The notes beneath the pieces were generated by a model, which did not search any database, was not told the DNA's origin, and was given only the letters and a program-made list of their open reading frames with translations. Positions 33,501 through 45,553 of a stretch of 64,000 bases of DNA are shown one piece after another; positions within the stretch are counted from its first letter, which is position 1; each line of letters starts with the position of its first letter. Position numbers and translations under genes: made by a program. Origin of the DNA: Daldinia sp. FL1419 (taxonomy: Eukaryota; Ascomycota; Sordariomycetes; Xylariales; Hypoxylaceae); assembly GCA_025201765.1 (NCBI GenBank), contig MU623365.1, positions 186,001-250,000 on the forward strand, written 5' to 3'.

Positions 33501-34098
33501 CTAACATGCAAGAATCGGCCATGACGCGTAAGGGGGCATAAACATCCAAATCCAAATCCAACATAACAACCAGAAAAATATCGTGATCAAAAAAAAGAAA
33601 AAGAAAATCGTCCCAACACCATTTGCCATTCCCGTTAACAGTGAAAAAAAGTCTCATGCGCTATGCTGATCTAGAACGAATTATTCATCTCGACGTGCCA
33701 AACGAAACCCAGAAGTTTCCCAGTAGTAATAATAATAGTAGTTCCGTTCCCGAATCTAGGTAAGGGGTATATAACGATACGCCGTCGCCATGCCTGTATA
33801 CGACAAAAGAAAGTAGTGAAGGATAAGGTATGTAGGTAGGTAGGTTAGGTTAGGTAAGGTATGTAAGGTTGGTTCCATATGATATGTATGTGATATGTTA
33901 GGTAGATATGTTAGGTAGATATGTATGTAGGGTCGGTCGGGCTAGGGTAGAAAGTAGGGCGAAGGGTGTAGGGGTTAGAGAGGAGGGTAGTATGGGATGC
34001 GAAGATTTGGTAAAAAAGATCTAGCCCTATGCGGGGTAACATTAGGCTGCCTCTCGGCTCACGAGACGCAACCGCAGGACCGGGACGTTGGCGGCTCG
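30570..34098. other. AT-rich gene-free stretch, 3.5 kb
   Basis: No gene supported. Possible eroded fragments: plus-strand frame 30959-31174 (..WLYTPGMLLILNISSRVL..), plus-strand 31341-31562, and minus-strand 32143-32388 (..RKRDVRSIYEFGDKPGFPAC..). None shows a recognisable family. 33826-33935 is a simple TAGG/TATG-type repeat patch. An A-rich/T-rich alternation fills 33340-33660. Confidence 0.4.
33826..33935. repeat. Degenerate TAGGT/TATGTAGG simple repeat
   Basis: Runs such as GTAGGTAGGTAGGTTAGGTTAGG and two copies of GATATGTTAGGTA in about 110 bp. The units vary, and no TTAGGG array is present, so it is not a telomere. Confidence 0.7.
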
Positions 34099-35178
34099 TC
34101 ATGGAAAATCCCGGTCCAGTAAACGTAGAGAGGCAGGCCACAACCTGCACTGGTGGCGGTTTGGGAAGATGTAGTCCCCCGTGGTCAAGTTGTGCGACCA
34201 TGGCGCGCCCCAGCTGTCAAATTCAGGGTCCTTCGGTAGTGCTGCCGCTTTCGTCTCGAAGTCGCTGAGTTCGGCTTCCATGTTGCGGAGATATAGTAGA
34301 TCCGGGCCGGCCCATTCGTCAATGAGGTTGGCGATGCGCTGAAATCCCTTGGTATGACCACCGCATTCTCTTGATTGGAAACCGCAATAGACAAATAGGT
34401 AGCTGTGGATAAGTTCGTGGATGAAGGTCGATATGAGCAGGCGCCGGTTGTACTTTTTATCCTTGAGAATGCGGCGCGACAGGAAAATAAGTGTCTCGTA
34501 GCCGTCGGTAAGTGGTGACTTTCTTAATGCGGTAGTGCCGATGAGGCAACTAGGCAGATCCCTCCATGCCCATGCAACGCGACTCTTTAGCTTCCCATGG
34601 AAGAAAATTTCGTTGGCCGCATAGAAGATGCCCTGCAGGGCGACGTCGTCAATGTCGAACTCGGCCTGGGGCGACTTGGGGCAGATGAGGCTCCTTAAGA
34701 TTCGCTCGTGCTGGGAGAGTTTGCTCCTCCGACGAGGGTTTGCAAGGTCAGCTGCGACGAGCTTGGCCGCCTCGTCGTGGGCTTGATCGGCGGGGATGGG
34801 GCGGCTCATGTTGGGTGAGTCCGACCGTATCATGTAATTTTCGTTGCCGTGGGCCGCGACGGAGTTTTCAACCATAACTGGGCCGAAGCCGGGGAAGCCG
34901 GGGCCGGAGTTTCCCTCTTTGATAATGTAAAAAGCCGGACGGGCCAGGTTCTGCTCAAAATCCATAGATTCGAAAGTGTCGGGGTGGTCGACAAACCGGT
35001 GGCGCTTAAACGGTTGAAACATTTTGATGTCATCCGGGAGGCTTGAGAGTTCAGAGTAGCTAGGACGGCGTTTCTTGTGCTCAACGTGCTGGCGACGTCT
35101 ACGATATGAACCATCGGGAAGAGATGAGTCGCTTGAGGAGCGCGACATCTCCGTCCCTCCGACGTACCAGTTGGCCAT
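34099..35178 (-). CDS. SprT-like domain protein (zinc metalloprotease fold), 359 aa
   Basis: Single exon. The C-terminal half carries a SprT-like domain. It begins near DDVALQGIFYAANEIFFHGKL, continues with VAWAWRDLP (the strand that fixes the fold), then the HExxH helix STFIHELIHSYLF (around 34400-34425) and a third His in ECGGHTKGFQRIANLID. SprT-like proteins with this fold include the DNA-protein crosslink protease SPRTN/Wss1 type, but this one lacks a recognisable zinc ribbon or VCP/SUMO-interaction motif, so that role is only a possibility. The N-terminal half is basic and Ser/Arg-rich (SYRRRRQHVEHKKRRPSYS), likely disordered and nuclear. The first ATG is at 35178 (context GTCAAATGG); the frame runs open further upstream without ATG. 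Confidence 0.82.
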   Translation of the reverse strand: MANWYVGGTEMSRSSSDSSLPDGSYRRRRQHVEHKKRRPSYSELSSLPDDIKMFQPFKRHRFVDHPDTFESMDFEQNLARPAFYIIKEGNSGPGFPGFGPVMVENSVAAHGNENYMIRSDSPNMSRPIPADQAHDEAAKLVAADLANPRRRSKLSQHERILRSLICPKSPQAEFDIDDVALQGIFYAANEIFFHGKLKSRVAWAWRDLPSCLIGTTALRKSPLTDGYETLIFLSRRILKDKKYNRRLLISTFIHELIHSYLFVYCGFQSRECGGHTKGFQRIANLIDEWAGPDLLYLRNMEAELSDFETKAAALPKDPEFDSWGAPWSHNLTTGDYIFPNRHQCRLWPASLRLLDRDFP

Positions 35179-36470
35179 TTGACATTTCTCGAGAAAGTGC
35201 TCGATGATGAATGCTGATAAAGATGAAGTCGGACGTGGTACCACCCAGAGGTCACCAGAGGTAGCGGGTGAGATGGTAGACGATGTGTAACTCGGACTTT
35301 GCTGTCAGGGAAAAGACTTGCGAATCATCACCGAGTTTTTTCTCGGAATTCTCGCGGCAGAACCCATATAGCGGAGGGGGGAAGCTGAGCAAGAGTCGAC
35401 TACAGGGACGCCACGACAATCAATGGTCGTGCAGGATCCCTCTTTGAGAAAATGCGGCGTCGGATTGGTGTCTATTGACACACGCAATAGCGGCAGCCGG
35501 CTAAGCTGGGCTGTTAGCCTCACTCTCCAGGCAGGCTGGGTTTGTGCCTGTTAACTGGCGGGACGACAATGGTATGTGGAGGTCTTGAATGTTACAGCCC
35601 TCGGACAAGGCAACGCGAGAATCCACTTTCATAAGAGACCTTTTTACTACCAAACACCTGCTTGGACGGTTGGGATCTTGGCTGACGAATTTTGACTGTA
35701 CGGGAAAAAAAAAGGAAAAAAAAAGAAAGAAGAAAACAGAGGGAGCTGGTCCTCTCGCAACCCTTCCTAATGCCTTGCGTATTTGCTACAGAGCATTCCG
35801 TCGCCAGTGTGCAAATTTCACCCACCCCCCACAGAATGAAGTATTAGGAACCAGATGTAATAGTGGAGAAAGAAAAGGCAAGGGAAGGTTTTGTTTCGAT
35901 AGGAAAGAAAAAAAAAAAAAAACCAAAAAAAACCTCTAGTCGGGCAGATCGTCGATGGCTGGTACATTACATGGATGGATCCGAGAGGAGAACTTGGGTC
36001 CTTGGGAACGGAGAGAGCGGTGAATGGTAAATTACGACGGAGAGCCGGGAAAGCCTAGGGAGAGAAAAAGACAAAGAAGATCCAAAGAGAAGGCAAAGAG
36101 GAGAGCCCATATGCAGAAAGCGTAAATGCTTACAGGTAATGTGCCAGACCAGTTTTCAAAGGGATTGCAGTAGTGCAGTGGCGTCAGTCAAACCGGTCGT
36201 CTATCCTACTTGCTTAACCTTACCTCTGCTTTACCCATCGTGGTCTCGGGTGCCGGGCTAGAAAAGTTTGGTGCGCCAATGCCGGGACGAGAAGTGGTGA
36301 ATGAGTGGTGGTTCATTCAATGCCGCATCTATTTGTACAGACAGATTTGTACAGCAAATGCAATAATAATAAAATTGATACGGCAGTGTAAAAAATTTAA
36401 AAATAAAACTGAAGAAGAAAATTTAAAACGGTCCCGAAATTTTTGACAACACAGCAAAGGTAAGCAAGTT

Positions 36471-36503
<33 letters not shown>

Positions 36504-37839
36504 GGTATTGGCTGGATGTACGTACGAACTTGTGGTTCTCGGCATTACGTTGCCCATCTTCTTGGGAGATTTGTTAGGAGAATTGAACTGCCTAGCGAGA
36601 ACGAACCAAAAAAAAAACAACAACGACAACAACAATGATAATACAAAGTCCTATGTACGTACGAGAGGGAAGAAAAAAAAAAGGAATATTTCAACCAGTC
36701 AGCGAGTTTTGTCAATCCAACCCAAAGTCTGCCAGTCTAGACTTATTAAAGATGTGCTGCAATCTGAGCGGCGTAATGCAGTGTGCGGGTGGCGATTCGA
36801 TGTGTACTAATGCTGAGCGACTCCGGGAGTGGGAAGACGCAAGTCTTCTAAGACACAAAAGAGGCGAAATTTAAAATGATTGGCTCTTCTTTCATGCGAC
36901 CGATTGCTGGCATTATTTTTTTTTTAGTCTACCTTGCAGTTCTTGGGTAGGGGCCTGGTACCGGCTTTAGTAGGGGGTGGATTAAGACCTGTCCGGCCTG
37001 TACGGGCGGAGGGGCAGAAGGGGGGGTATCTGTAAGGTGGGGCCAAACCCAGAATCGCGCACTCCCCTGTCAACGCACTAATATGGATGAATTTTTATTG
37101 GTTAAAGCTAATCCTCCCAGGTTCAACCTGTCCTCTGATTTGCTGCCTCATGTTTTTCAGTTGGCGTAAAGCGTCAATCAATAGCTCTAATGCTTAATTA
37201 TATTGTTTTTGTTGAGGCTAACAACACACGTTTCCATTTTGGATCATTCGAGAGAGACATTTATGCAGTAAGAGATCCGTGTGAGAAGAAAAAAAAGGGG
37301 GGGGAGAAGGGAGACGAGACAAAAGGACGGTGAGAAAGGTATCAAGTGATCCGGATGATCCAAGTCCACACAGGTGTGATCAGGGTTTAGATTATTTAGA
37401 AAACGAAGAAAAGGCCAGGTAAGCCAAGTCACGGGATACCGTCGACAACAAGGGAATCCCCATCGCCCCTATCATCGTCCACTGACGTCCATCTTGATCC
37501 ACTTGCATTTTACGGGGACACCTTTCGCCTCCCGGGACCCAGCCAATGATCTATAATATATCGTGATAAGATAACGCAATCCGCCTCGATTTCCCAGTGT
37601 TTCATCGCTCCTCCGAGACTGCCGATCACTCGTCGTTCAACGTGGATAGTGAGATCATGACTCAAAACATCTAGCTGCCTCTAGTTGTTCTTTCTAACTG
37701 TTCTAGGTGCGAGACTAGAGATTATGGTAATCTAAATCTGCTAGCCCGCGTGTTTATCTGTGTGACGTGTTTAAATCCCCTTGCTCGATAGAGCGTACCA
37801 TCGAAGCGGAACAAATCAGATGCTAGTGCCGTTACTTTC
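35179..37839. other. Gap with A-rich and T-rich tracts, 2.7 kb
   Basis: No gene supported. Contains A-rich patches (35704-35730, 35905-35935, 36605-36685), a T25 tract (36478-36502), and the leaders and 3' UTR of the flanking genes. The open frames here are Lys-rich products of the A tracts. Confidence 0.5.
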
Positions 37840-39872
37840 TTAGGTTCCGCTGTGGAGGCTGCCAGCCCCGAGATGCTGCACGAACCGGACGTCTCTCGCC
37901 TGTCGTTCTAGCGCTAGCCTCATTCTTTCTCCGTACATCTGTTCTTCTTCTTCTGCTGCGACATCTTCCGGTGTCCTAGTATTTTCCTCGAAATCCTCCG
38001 GAGAGAATCCAGGTTGAGACGAGAAGCTGAGCATTCCCAGCCTCTCTCCTGTCCAGAAAAGGATATCTTCATCGTTGGCCCGGATTTCGCCGTCTTGCCC
38101 AGGTGTCCGTGTGGACAGGATCTTTCTCGCGATGTCGTCCGACCCGGGCATCGAGCTGAAAAGCGAACGCTGGGCGACCCTTTCAGATTTACCAATCTTG
38201 TGACGACGCACTTCTGTAAAACCATCCCGTTCGACCCACTTTAGGTATCCTTGCCCGTCGGAAAAGACGATTCTAGTACCATGGTTTATGACGGAGAGAA
38301 GCTTCGACTGCGAAGCTGTCTGCCGATTCTTCAAGGAAGATTTCTGGATGACCGGTTCCCGTGGTGAGTCGTCCGCACCGGAGGACAAGCCGTACAGTTC
38401 AAGCGATCCCTTGGTGCTATACTCGCCGCATGCTATCAGAGTTCTTCCGTTGGTCGTGTTCCTACCCTTCTCCATCTGTTCCTCAGAAGGTTGGATGCGC
38501 TGGCGGAGATCGCTGTATAGAGTAGCGAAAGGAAACGGAAGCGATGTAAGACTACAGAGTCGGGCTCCGGAATGGACTGATCCCTTGATTGCTGGAAACA
38601 TTCGTCTATCGTAATGTAAAATATTTGAAAACCTTCCGGCTACGAAGATGTCATCCGATAGTTGACTGCTGTCCGAGCGTCCAAGGTGGAGAATGCTTTG
38701 AGGTCCCGACTGAGCAAGGGAAGCGTACGGGGCCAGAGGCCTAGGATCCAACACGTGGGAGAAATCCCGGCCATTCTTCCTACTAATATTGTCTAATTGT
38801 ATATGGTTTTCGTTTCGATACTTCGATCTCGCTCTAGAATCGTGAAAGTGTAGGCCGTGGAGCGTACCGACCGTTAGAGGCACGTTGGGGTCAGCGGCGG
38901 AAAGTGTAGTAATTGACCATTCGAAAGGGTGATCCTCCACAACCTGAAGCGTCCGGAGGTCGACCTCAATAAGGTCTAGGGGGAAAATATCAGCGACTGA
39001 CCTATCACAAAGAGGAGGAAGAACTTACTGCTTTGAACAGCGAAAAAGGCTACATGGTTCACGCTGTCTACGCTGACACATTCAGTAACCCCTGTATTGA
39101 CCATCTTCGAACGTCTGGATAGATCAGCGCCCGGGCCGTCGGCGCACAAGAGACCAGGGCTAGATTTAGACAGGATTGACCCCTTCCTGCCTCGGATACC
39201 CTTAACATCCCACAAGCAAACAGAGCCGTCATCAAGTGGTGATACAGCGAAGAGCTCGTTTCCGCCCGATGGGTTATACAAGGCAATCCCGCTGGCATCT
39301 AGATGGGTCCTTAAAGAACCGGTTTGAACATGAGGCTGTTCAAACCAGCTAACAGCGATAGGGCCATATCGATGAATATATTCGTTATACCAGTTAGTCT
39401 TTTCATCGGGAAATGTAGGGTCCCAATTAGCAGCGATACGAGTTTGTTCCCGCCTCCTCTTCCTGAAGGCTAATTGAGATAGCCCTTCCAATCGGTTCCA
39501 ATGCGCCTCGTTTTGATCCTCTTGCGCCGGGTTCGCGTGCCCCGCAGCCGTGAGCGCGCCGCTCAATGGTGCGCCATCTTCGTCAATCCAGTCAGGACCT
39601 AGCCGGTAGAGCCTAATGCGTTCGGTCACAGCTGAGGACGACAGGCTTCTTTCTCGCCAGAAATTACCATCTCGACATAGCCCTAAAAAATGTTTCGAAG
39701 CGCCCTGAAGAGTGACGACGTCGCGCGACTCTAGAACTAATGCGAAATTCCCTGTCAGCGGGGAATTGGATATTTAGGAGGCCGATCGGAATTGCGACGG
39801 GGAAAACTTACAGGAAAGGATATGCAAGAAAATTTCATCAGGAAGATTTTCGAGTAAACTGGTACCAGTCAT
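37840..39872 (-). CDS. F-box protein with predicted WD40-like beta-propeller, 639 aa
   Basis: Exons in coding order: 39872-39812, 39751-39029, 38975-37840 (1920 nt), with introns of 60 nt (GTAAGT..GACAG) and 53 nt (GTAAGT..CCTAG). The join at intron 1 produces an F-box: SLLENLPDEIFLHILS, then WNFALVLESRDVVTLQGASKHFLGLCRDGNFWRER. The rest reads as a degenerate beta-propeller: ..GNELFAVSPLDDGSVCLWDVKG.. is a clear WD repeat, and later blades are weaker (..PLTVGTLHGLHFHDSR.., ..DDIFVAGRFSNILHYDRR.., ..RTLIACGEYSTKGSLELY..). By family it would recruit a substrate to an SCF ubiquitin ligase through Skp1; the substrate is unknown. The C-terminus has an acidic-to-basic helix (PEDVAAEEEEQMYGERMRLALERQARDVRF, shown here only by its ends PEDVAAEEE and RQARDVRF). 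ATG context is GACAATGAC. Confidence 0.85.
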
Positions 39873-41369
39873 TGTCCGCAGTAGCGAATTCTAACGATAT
39901 TTCCAAAGAAGAAGAAAAAAACCAAGGAAAAAAAACCAGAATTGCGACAAACAAGTCACGAAACAAGACGAATATTACTTACGGTAGCTAAGGAAAGCTA
40001 GGAAAAGTAAAAGATACGATTAGTTGAATGATTAAGGCCAGGTCTAGCAAAGATAGGATCGGAGGAGACTCGAATGAGGAAATCCCCTCTTAAGTTATCG
40101 GGCAGAATGACGAAAGCGACAATGATCGATGGATCTAGAGCCATCCCCGCCGTTTATTAAACAGCACTAACCCACACGGGTAGTCAGGTACCCAGGCCAG
40201 CTAGGAGGACCTACGCTTACAGGACTAAATAGGGGGGGAAAGAAGGGGGGCCCGCGGGGTCGGGGGGGTTTACTAGGCGCTCCAACCAACTCCGACGATG
40301 TTACCACACCAGGTTAGCAGAGACCAAGGCCCGAATCTTCGGGAAAAGGACCGTGCACTATTTAAGTGGTTCGCTTGCTTCGATAAGATGCATGCCGAGC
40401 ACGTGCTAGTGATTCCGGCGTTATCAGTGTTTTAGTTAATCAAGGATAGAGAAAACTGGGGACTCTAGCGGCTTTCTGGACTAAGCCACCTGTGGCGCGT
40501 TACTTTCAACGACATTCAACACTGTAAAGCTTCAAATTCTTTTACGCGGTAGTCAATACATCCATGGATAGCATCCTCGAGGAAAGAGATGCTTCCTTTT
40601 AATAATAATAATAATACTAATAATAATTTTAGTATTTAACATCGATTGCTGTCTTTGTATTTCATGTCCTCGATTTACCAGATACGAACCATGCTCATAT
40701 CAACGTAACAATCCAAGAGTTATTCCAAGTTGCTGGCCATCTTACCGAAAACAAGCATCCAAATCGGAAGGGCAAATAAAAACAGCAATACCCTATTCCC
40801 GTATATAAATATCAAAACATTATCATGCCTCCTCCCACTGCAACAAAGTGATTGTAGTAGGGCTTCGTGATGTTCCTCGGTGTGTCATACCATTCCCTAG
40901 CAAGTAGCTACGTGATTTGCATCATCATCTGGAGCTCGTTCGAAACCGGACCTTATGAATCAAGATACTTTGAGGTTTCTTGTTGACCTAGATCCAGCGC
41001 TATTCCAAACAAAATCTCGCCTTCCTACTATTTTGAAAGGCATATATTTTATAGTCCTTGATAGATTCATTTTAGACCTAAATCTTTTTATATAGACGCG
41101 TTTATATGATAATAATTCATTCTTATGCAAAAGGCGTGAAAACTCCCAGGACAAGATTCATCTATTAGCGCACAGGATACGATACCTTCCTCGAGTCCCA
41201 ATTGCCATTGATCAGATGCCCATTTCAATCAATCGAATACATCACAGAGAAAACCAAGCACGAGGTGCTAGAGCTGAACTTGTTGCATTGTTTGGTCGGT
41301 TTGTACTGAGCTAAAAGTGTACCAATAGAAATGCTTCAGAGCCGTGCTAAAGCTCGAAGTGAGGTTGGC

Positions 41370-41463
<94 letters not shown>

Positions 41464-42584
41464 ATTGAATACCTAATAATAATAATAAATCGGATGAGTA
41501 TGAGAGCATTATTCCACATTTATTGTATGCTTCACTATTAGTACTCACCTAGTTTTTTTTGTTTATCATTCTTAGGAAGTATCACACGCATCTATCTTTT
41601 TCTATTACTTTGCCTCCCCTTTCGTCAATTTCTGACCAGCCTCGCCAGCCTTTCCAGCTGTCACTCCATCCTATCCTACCTCGTATCCACATAGGTATAC
41701 GGAATAATTCACTCTCTATCTTTTCAATCTCAAAACGTCCTATTATCCCGGTACTAGGTACTATACTAGGTACTAGTCACAACAGGTAGTTTTCCTGCGC
41801 CTCTTTTATCGAGGATTTATCAAAGATTTATCGAGGAAAGTACGCAAGTACCCACTTGTATCGAAGCTTGGTACGTATCAGTTAGCACTTGCACTCATAA
41901 TCGTACCTGAAATTGTACCTGAAATCGTACCTTCCTCGATTATAGAGCTCCACGCTTCTATTTAGTACTAACCTGGAACAGACTGCTACAATACAAACAG
42001 CTCGAGTACATCTGCAATTCGTACCTCTTCAGACGTATCCCGGCTTACCTTTGCACGTCGCATGATTTCTGTGCACCTGCGGCAACCAAGCCCACATAAC
42101 TTCAACACTTCATCTTTCATCCAACCTTTTCCAATCCAGAATCCACGGCAACGAAAACACCAAGCATTGCGCGTCTCTCGTTCCTTATATCGTTACTACA
42201 GTTACCATAAACTTGTATTACTAGATAATCAATTGCAGGTCGATGATACCATTAATCCTATTATATATCGCCAACGCTCATTTCGTACGAAGGATTCACC
42301 GGCGTCACATCATCGTTGACATATCGATAATCCTCATACTCCACATTTTTGAAAGGTGCGTGTGTGATGATATTATCTAGTTTGTCGCTTCTATTGCCTT
42401 ACTCTTGTATTGCTATGGCGATGTCCTTCATGCGCATCATCACTTGTCTCTGGCGCGGTGTCCATCCGTTATTCTTAATAGTGACCTGATTTCCCATATT
42501 ATTTTACTTCCTAGTTCATTATGATGAACTCTGGTAAACCTAGATTTTAATGAGGAAATAGATACCTGGGTGGTGCCTTTCGTT
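39873..42584. other. Gap with A42-TATATT-A42 tract, 2.7 kb
   Basis: No gene supported. It contains a GC-rich, G-run patch (40230-40275), an AATAAT run (40601-40630), the double poly-A at 41372-41461, and a CT-rich leader (41560-42560) for the next gene with a small upstream frame at 42062-42319 that looks like UTR. A pair of GTACCTGAAATNGTACCT repeats lies near 41905-41935. Confidence 0.5.
41372..41461. repeat. A42-TATATT-A42 tract
   Basis: Two adenine runs of exactly 42 nt each (41372-41413 and 41420-41461) flank the hexamer TATATT. Exact lengths may be assembly-limited. Confidence 0.9.
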
Positions 42585-45553
42585 ATGGCTTCGACTGGAG
42601 GCAATTGTGATGGGCATCGCAATTCCGCGGAAAGCGTCTCACAAGCCCATACATCTGGAACTGGAAGGAACTTGACTCGCCGCCCTCGTTTCACCGACCT
42701 GAATGAAGCACACCGAAACATCACTTCCAGGAATACATCTGATAGTAGTTCCCAGTCCCAAAAAGCCAACGAGGGAAGTAATGAGAACCAGAACGGCTCG
42801 CAACAGCTCGCCAGTCGGGTCGAGGGACCAGTCACTTGCTCAAGCCGGCCTGAAAACGGATCCCTACTAAACGCCAATCTTTCTGCTACAAGGCCTCTAG
42901 CGCCCTTCTATACCACCTCTACGGCCTCCTCGACTAATGCGGGAGACATAGCTGGACCAACACGAGAGGATAGAGAGGTAGCAGGCCCCCAGGAACACGG
43001 AACATCTAGTTCCAAGATGAATAAATCCCCTAACGAGTCGGGTAATACAGTGGAGAAGATAGTTGATCATTATGCCAACCATACTCTTAACGGACTCAAT
43101 ACACCTCGAGCCGCGACAAGATGCGGGTTTAGAGGAGAGGAAACGCGTCCTGCTTACCGTCGCTACTTCCAAGCCAACTCTCTTGCATCGAGTCCGCCGC
43201 GAGGCCGATTACCGGATATACCCCTTGGTCATTCGCGATCTAGATCGGTTCTTCAAGGATTTGATGAGATTAGCTCACCTATCACCGAGACGACCATATC
43301 CAACTCCCAACATCTCCTTAATGTGGAGGCGCGGGAGAGTGAGCTTCAGGAGGCCCATGGGCCGTTAATGCCTTCAATCCTCCAAGTCCCAATGGGATGT
43401 GACCTAAACACTGGACCCCTTCGTAGCGAACAGTCCAACAACACCGAATCTATCTTAGACGATATCACGACCAGCTCAAACAACGATCCTTTCAGATATG
43501 ATCGACGAGACTACCGAGCCGCCTCTAACCTGTGGAAAGAAAGGGAAATCAGTCAAGCTTTAAGAAGAGCGAGTAAAATTGGAGGCCCTAGTGAGACTAC
43601 TATCGTCACACCTGAGGGGAGCCCGCATCTTGCGATATGGCCAACCCCAGCACCAGCCCCTCGCCACGCGGGAACCACCACTAACAGTAAGCGCCCAGAG
43701 GGCCAGTTCTTTCACGAACCCGCCCTCAAGTCTGCTCTTCAAGACGACGAGGGCCAGTCCCAAGAAGTCAAGATACTCATCGGTAGCCCACCCGAACCCC
43801 TGAGAAAGAGAGATCTAAAGCGCGACAGAGTCAGTGAGCTGGTCAAAGATCATATCCAGTTGGATAATCCACCCACCGGTTTACCAGTCAGGGATTCCAC
43901 TGCCAATCAGACTTGGGTGACAGACGGTTATAGTGATATCATAAAGGTGGCAGGAAGCAGTATCGCCGATTTCTCCGACGATGAAGGTGAAGATAACCGA
44001 CCTAGCTTATGCGGCTCCAGCTGCGCTATTATCCAACACCCCCTCAGAGGTGACGAGCCAGTGTCCTATGAGGTGCGGGCGATAAAAGACACCAAGAGAT
44101 CTGTGTTCCTTCCAAAGTCGAAGCTTTTCCGTGGTGGCGGATTTGTAGACAACTCTTCGCGCTACTTTTCGGGTAACACTACGAAGAACAGTGGCTTTAT
44201 TCAGGCGTCGCCTTTCAATCGGGGACTCTCAAACCCGTTTGGCAAGAAAGATTCCTATCGAAATATAGACTCCGAACGAAACTTTTCTCGAACCTTCAAA
44301 CGAGCCGGGCCGTCTAAATATGACTTCCGTGATTCTGTCTCAGAATACATGCCTAGCGTACGCGGAAGTAGGGTCCTCTCAGGTATCTCACTCTGCGGCG
44401 AACATATAATTACGGGCGAAGATGAGTTCGAAATGGACGATTTCTCAAAGCACGCCAATGAAGGTGGGACAGCCAAATCACCTGGTCTAGAGACTATCAG
44501 CAGTAAACAGGAAGAAATGGGCTCGTCACGAGGTGAGCAGGGCAACCCACAGAATCACAAGCCCCGCTTAGTAGACCAAGATTATCCAGTCCGTTACGGA
44601 AACAGGTTTCGAGAGCAGACAAACCAAGACACAGCGATTCGCTCCTCACTTAACGCCTCATTCTGTGCCTCATTCAATGGAGAACCGATCACCCCCGACT
44701 CCAAATTCGAATTCGAGCTTCTTCCCCTTGACGAGGCGCAGAGAAAGAATAAGAGGCAGCGAGAGAGTGGCGAGAAGGACGAAACTGGATTATCGTTAAA
44801 TCGATCTCACTTTACCGTCACCTCTTGGTCTAACTATGATTTTCCAAGCCCGACTTCAATTAAGCTCCCTAGACCAGCTCATATCCCGAACGGTCGAACG
44901 GCTCCTCATCTGTCACTTGACTTCAGTCCCTCAACTCACCATTCATCTAATGATGCCTTCAAAGGTAAGACTTAGTAATTAACTATCGTAGAACGTGAAA
45001 CTAATTAGAGATAGATACACCTGCTCCGTTTTCCGCTACCACTTACCGCAATTCAACTCCCACGCCTGCTCGCCCTGCTCGAGCGCTATTACATCAAAAA
45101 ATGGTATCCGAGAGTCCTACTACTACTGGAACATTCGAAAAAGCAAAACACTCGCTTTTGGGTCGATTCATGCCCCGAATGTTCTCCTCCGAAACACGTA
45201 GCCGCAGAACTGTCTCTGACACAACGGTTATTCAATACCCCTTGCCTAACGACAGCGCACTGAGCCTCGTCGCTATGGAAGCTTTGAGAGAATCGAATGT
45301 TTCGCGGCACGGCCGCAAAAAGCGAGCTGAATGGTTTCGACTCATGGCATTTCTGTCTATCATTATCCCCTTCTTTGCGATCTTTGTCCTTACCGGGGTA
45401 CTCGACAAGACGTTAGTCTGGTACTCGAAGGGTGAAGTGGGTCAGATGACCATTAAGCAGCGGGGGTTTATCAGAAACACTTTCCTCGTCCAAGGTTGCT
45501 TTTACGTCTTTGGCATTTCGTGCCTTATCGCCGTCTTCGTTAAGATGCATTAG
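42585..45553 (+). CDS. Ser-rich protein with C-terminal membrane hairpin, 972 aa
   Basis: Exons 42585-44964 and 45015-45553, with a 50-nt intron (GTAAGA..GATAG); an acceptor at 45008 would also keep frame and add two residues. The join reads ..HSSNDAFK|DTPAPFSATTYRN.. The first 850 residues are Ser/Asn/Thr/Arg-rich and mostly disordered, with many SP/TP and RxxS phosphorylation-type sites. Short ordered-looking blocks occur at ..SKLFRGGGFVDNSSRYFSG.. and ..FEMDDFSKHANEG... Near the end a basic patch (SRHGRKKRAEWFRL) precedes two hydrophobic segments (MAFLSIIIPFFAIFVLTGV and TFLVQGCFYVFGISCLIAVFV), giving a two-pass C-terminal membrane anchor with the large N-terminal region on the cytosolic or nuclear side. 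I recognise this only as a fungal 'serine-rich protein' type of unknown function. The first ATG in frame is at 42585. Confidence 0.8.

Noticed and set aside
33826..33935. Telomere-like TTAGG repeats
   Set aside because: Units are irregular (TAGG, TTAGG, TATGTAGG) and no TTAGGG array exists; flanked by ordinary genes.
19588..34098. Transposon in the AT-rich region
   Set aside because: No transposase or reverse-transcriptase motif, terminal repeat or target duplication was found by eye.
41336..41548. 70-aa frame consisting mostly of Phe
   Set aside because: Direct translation of the poly-A tract.
42062..42319. 85-aa frame upstream of the Ser-rich gene
   Set aside because: Lies in a CT-rich leader; no conservation evidence, at most an upstream ORF.
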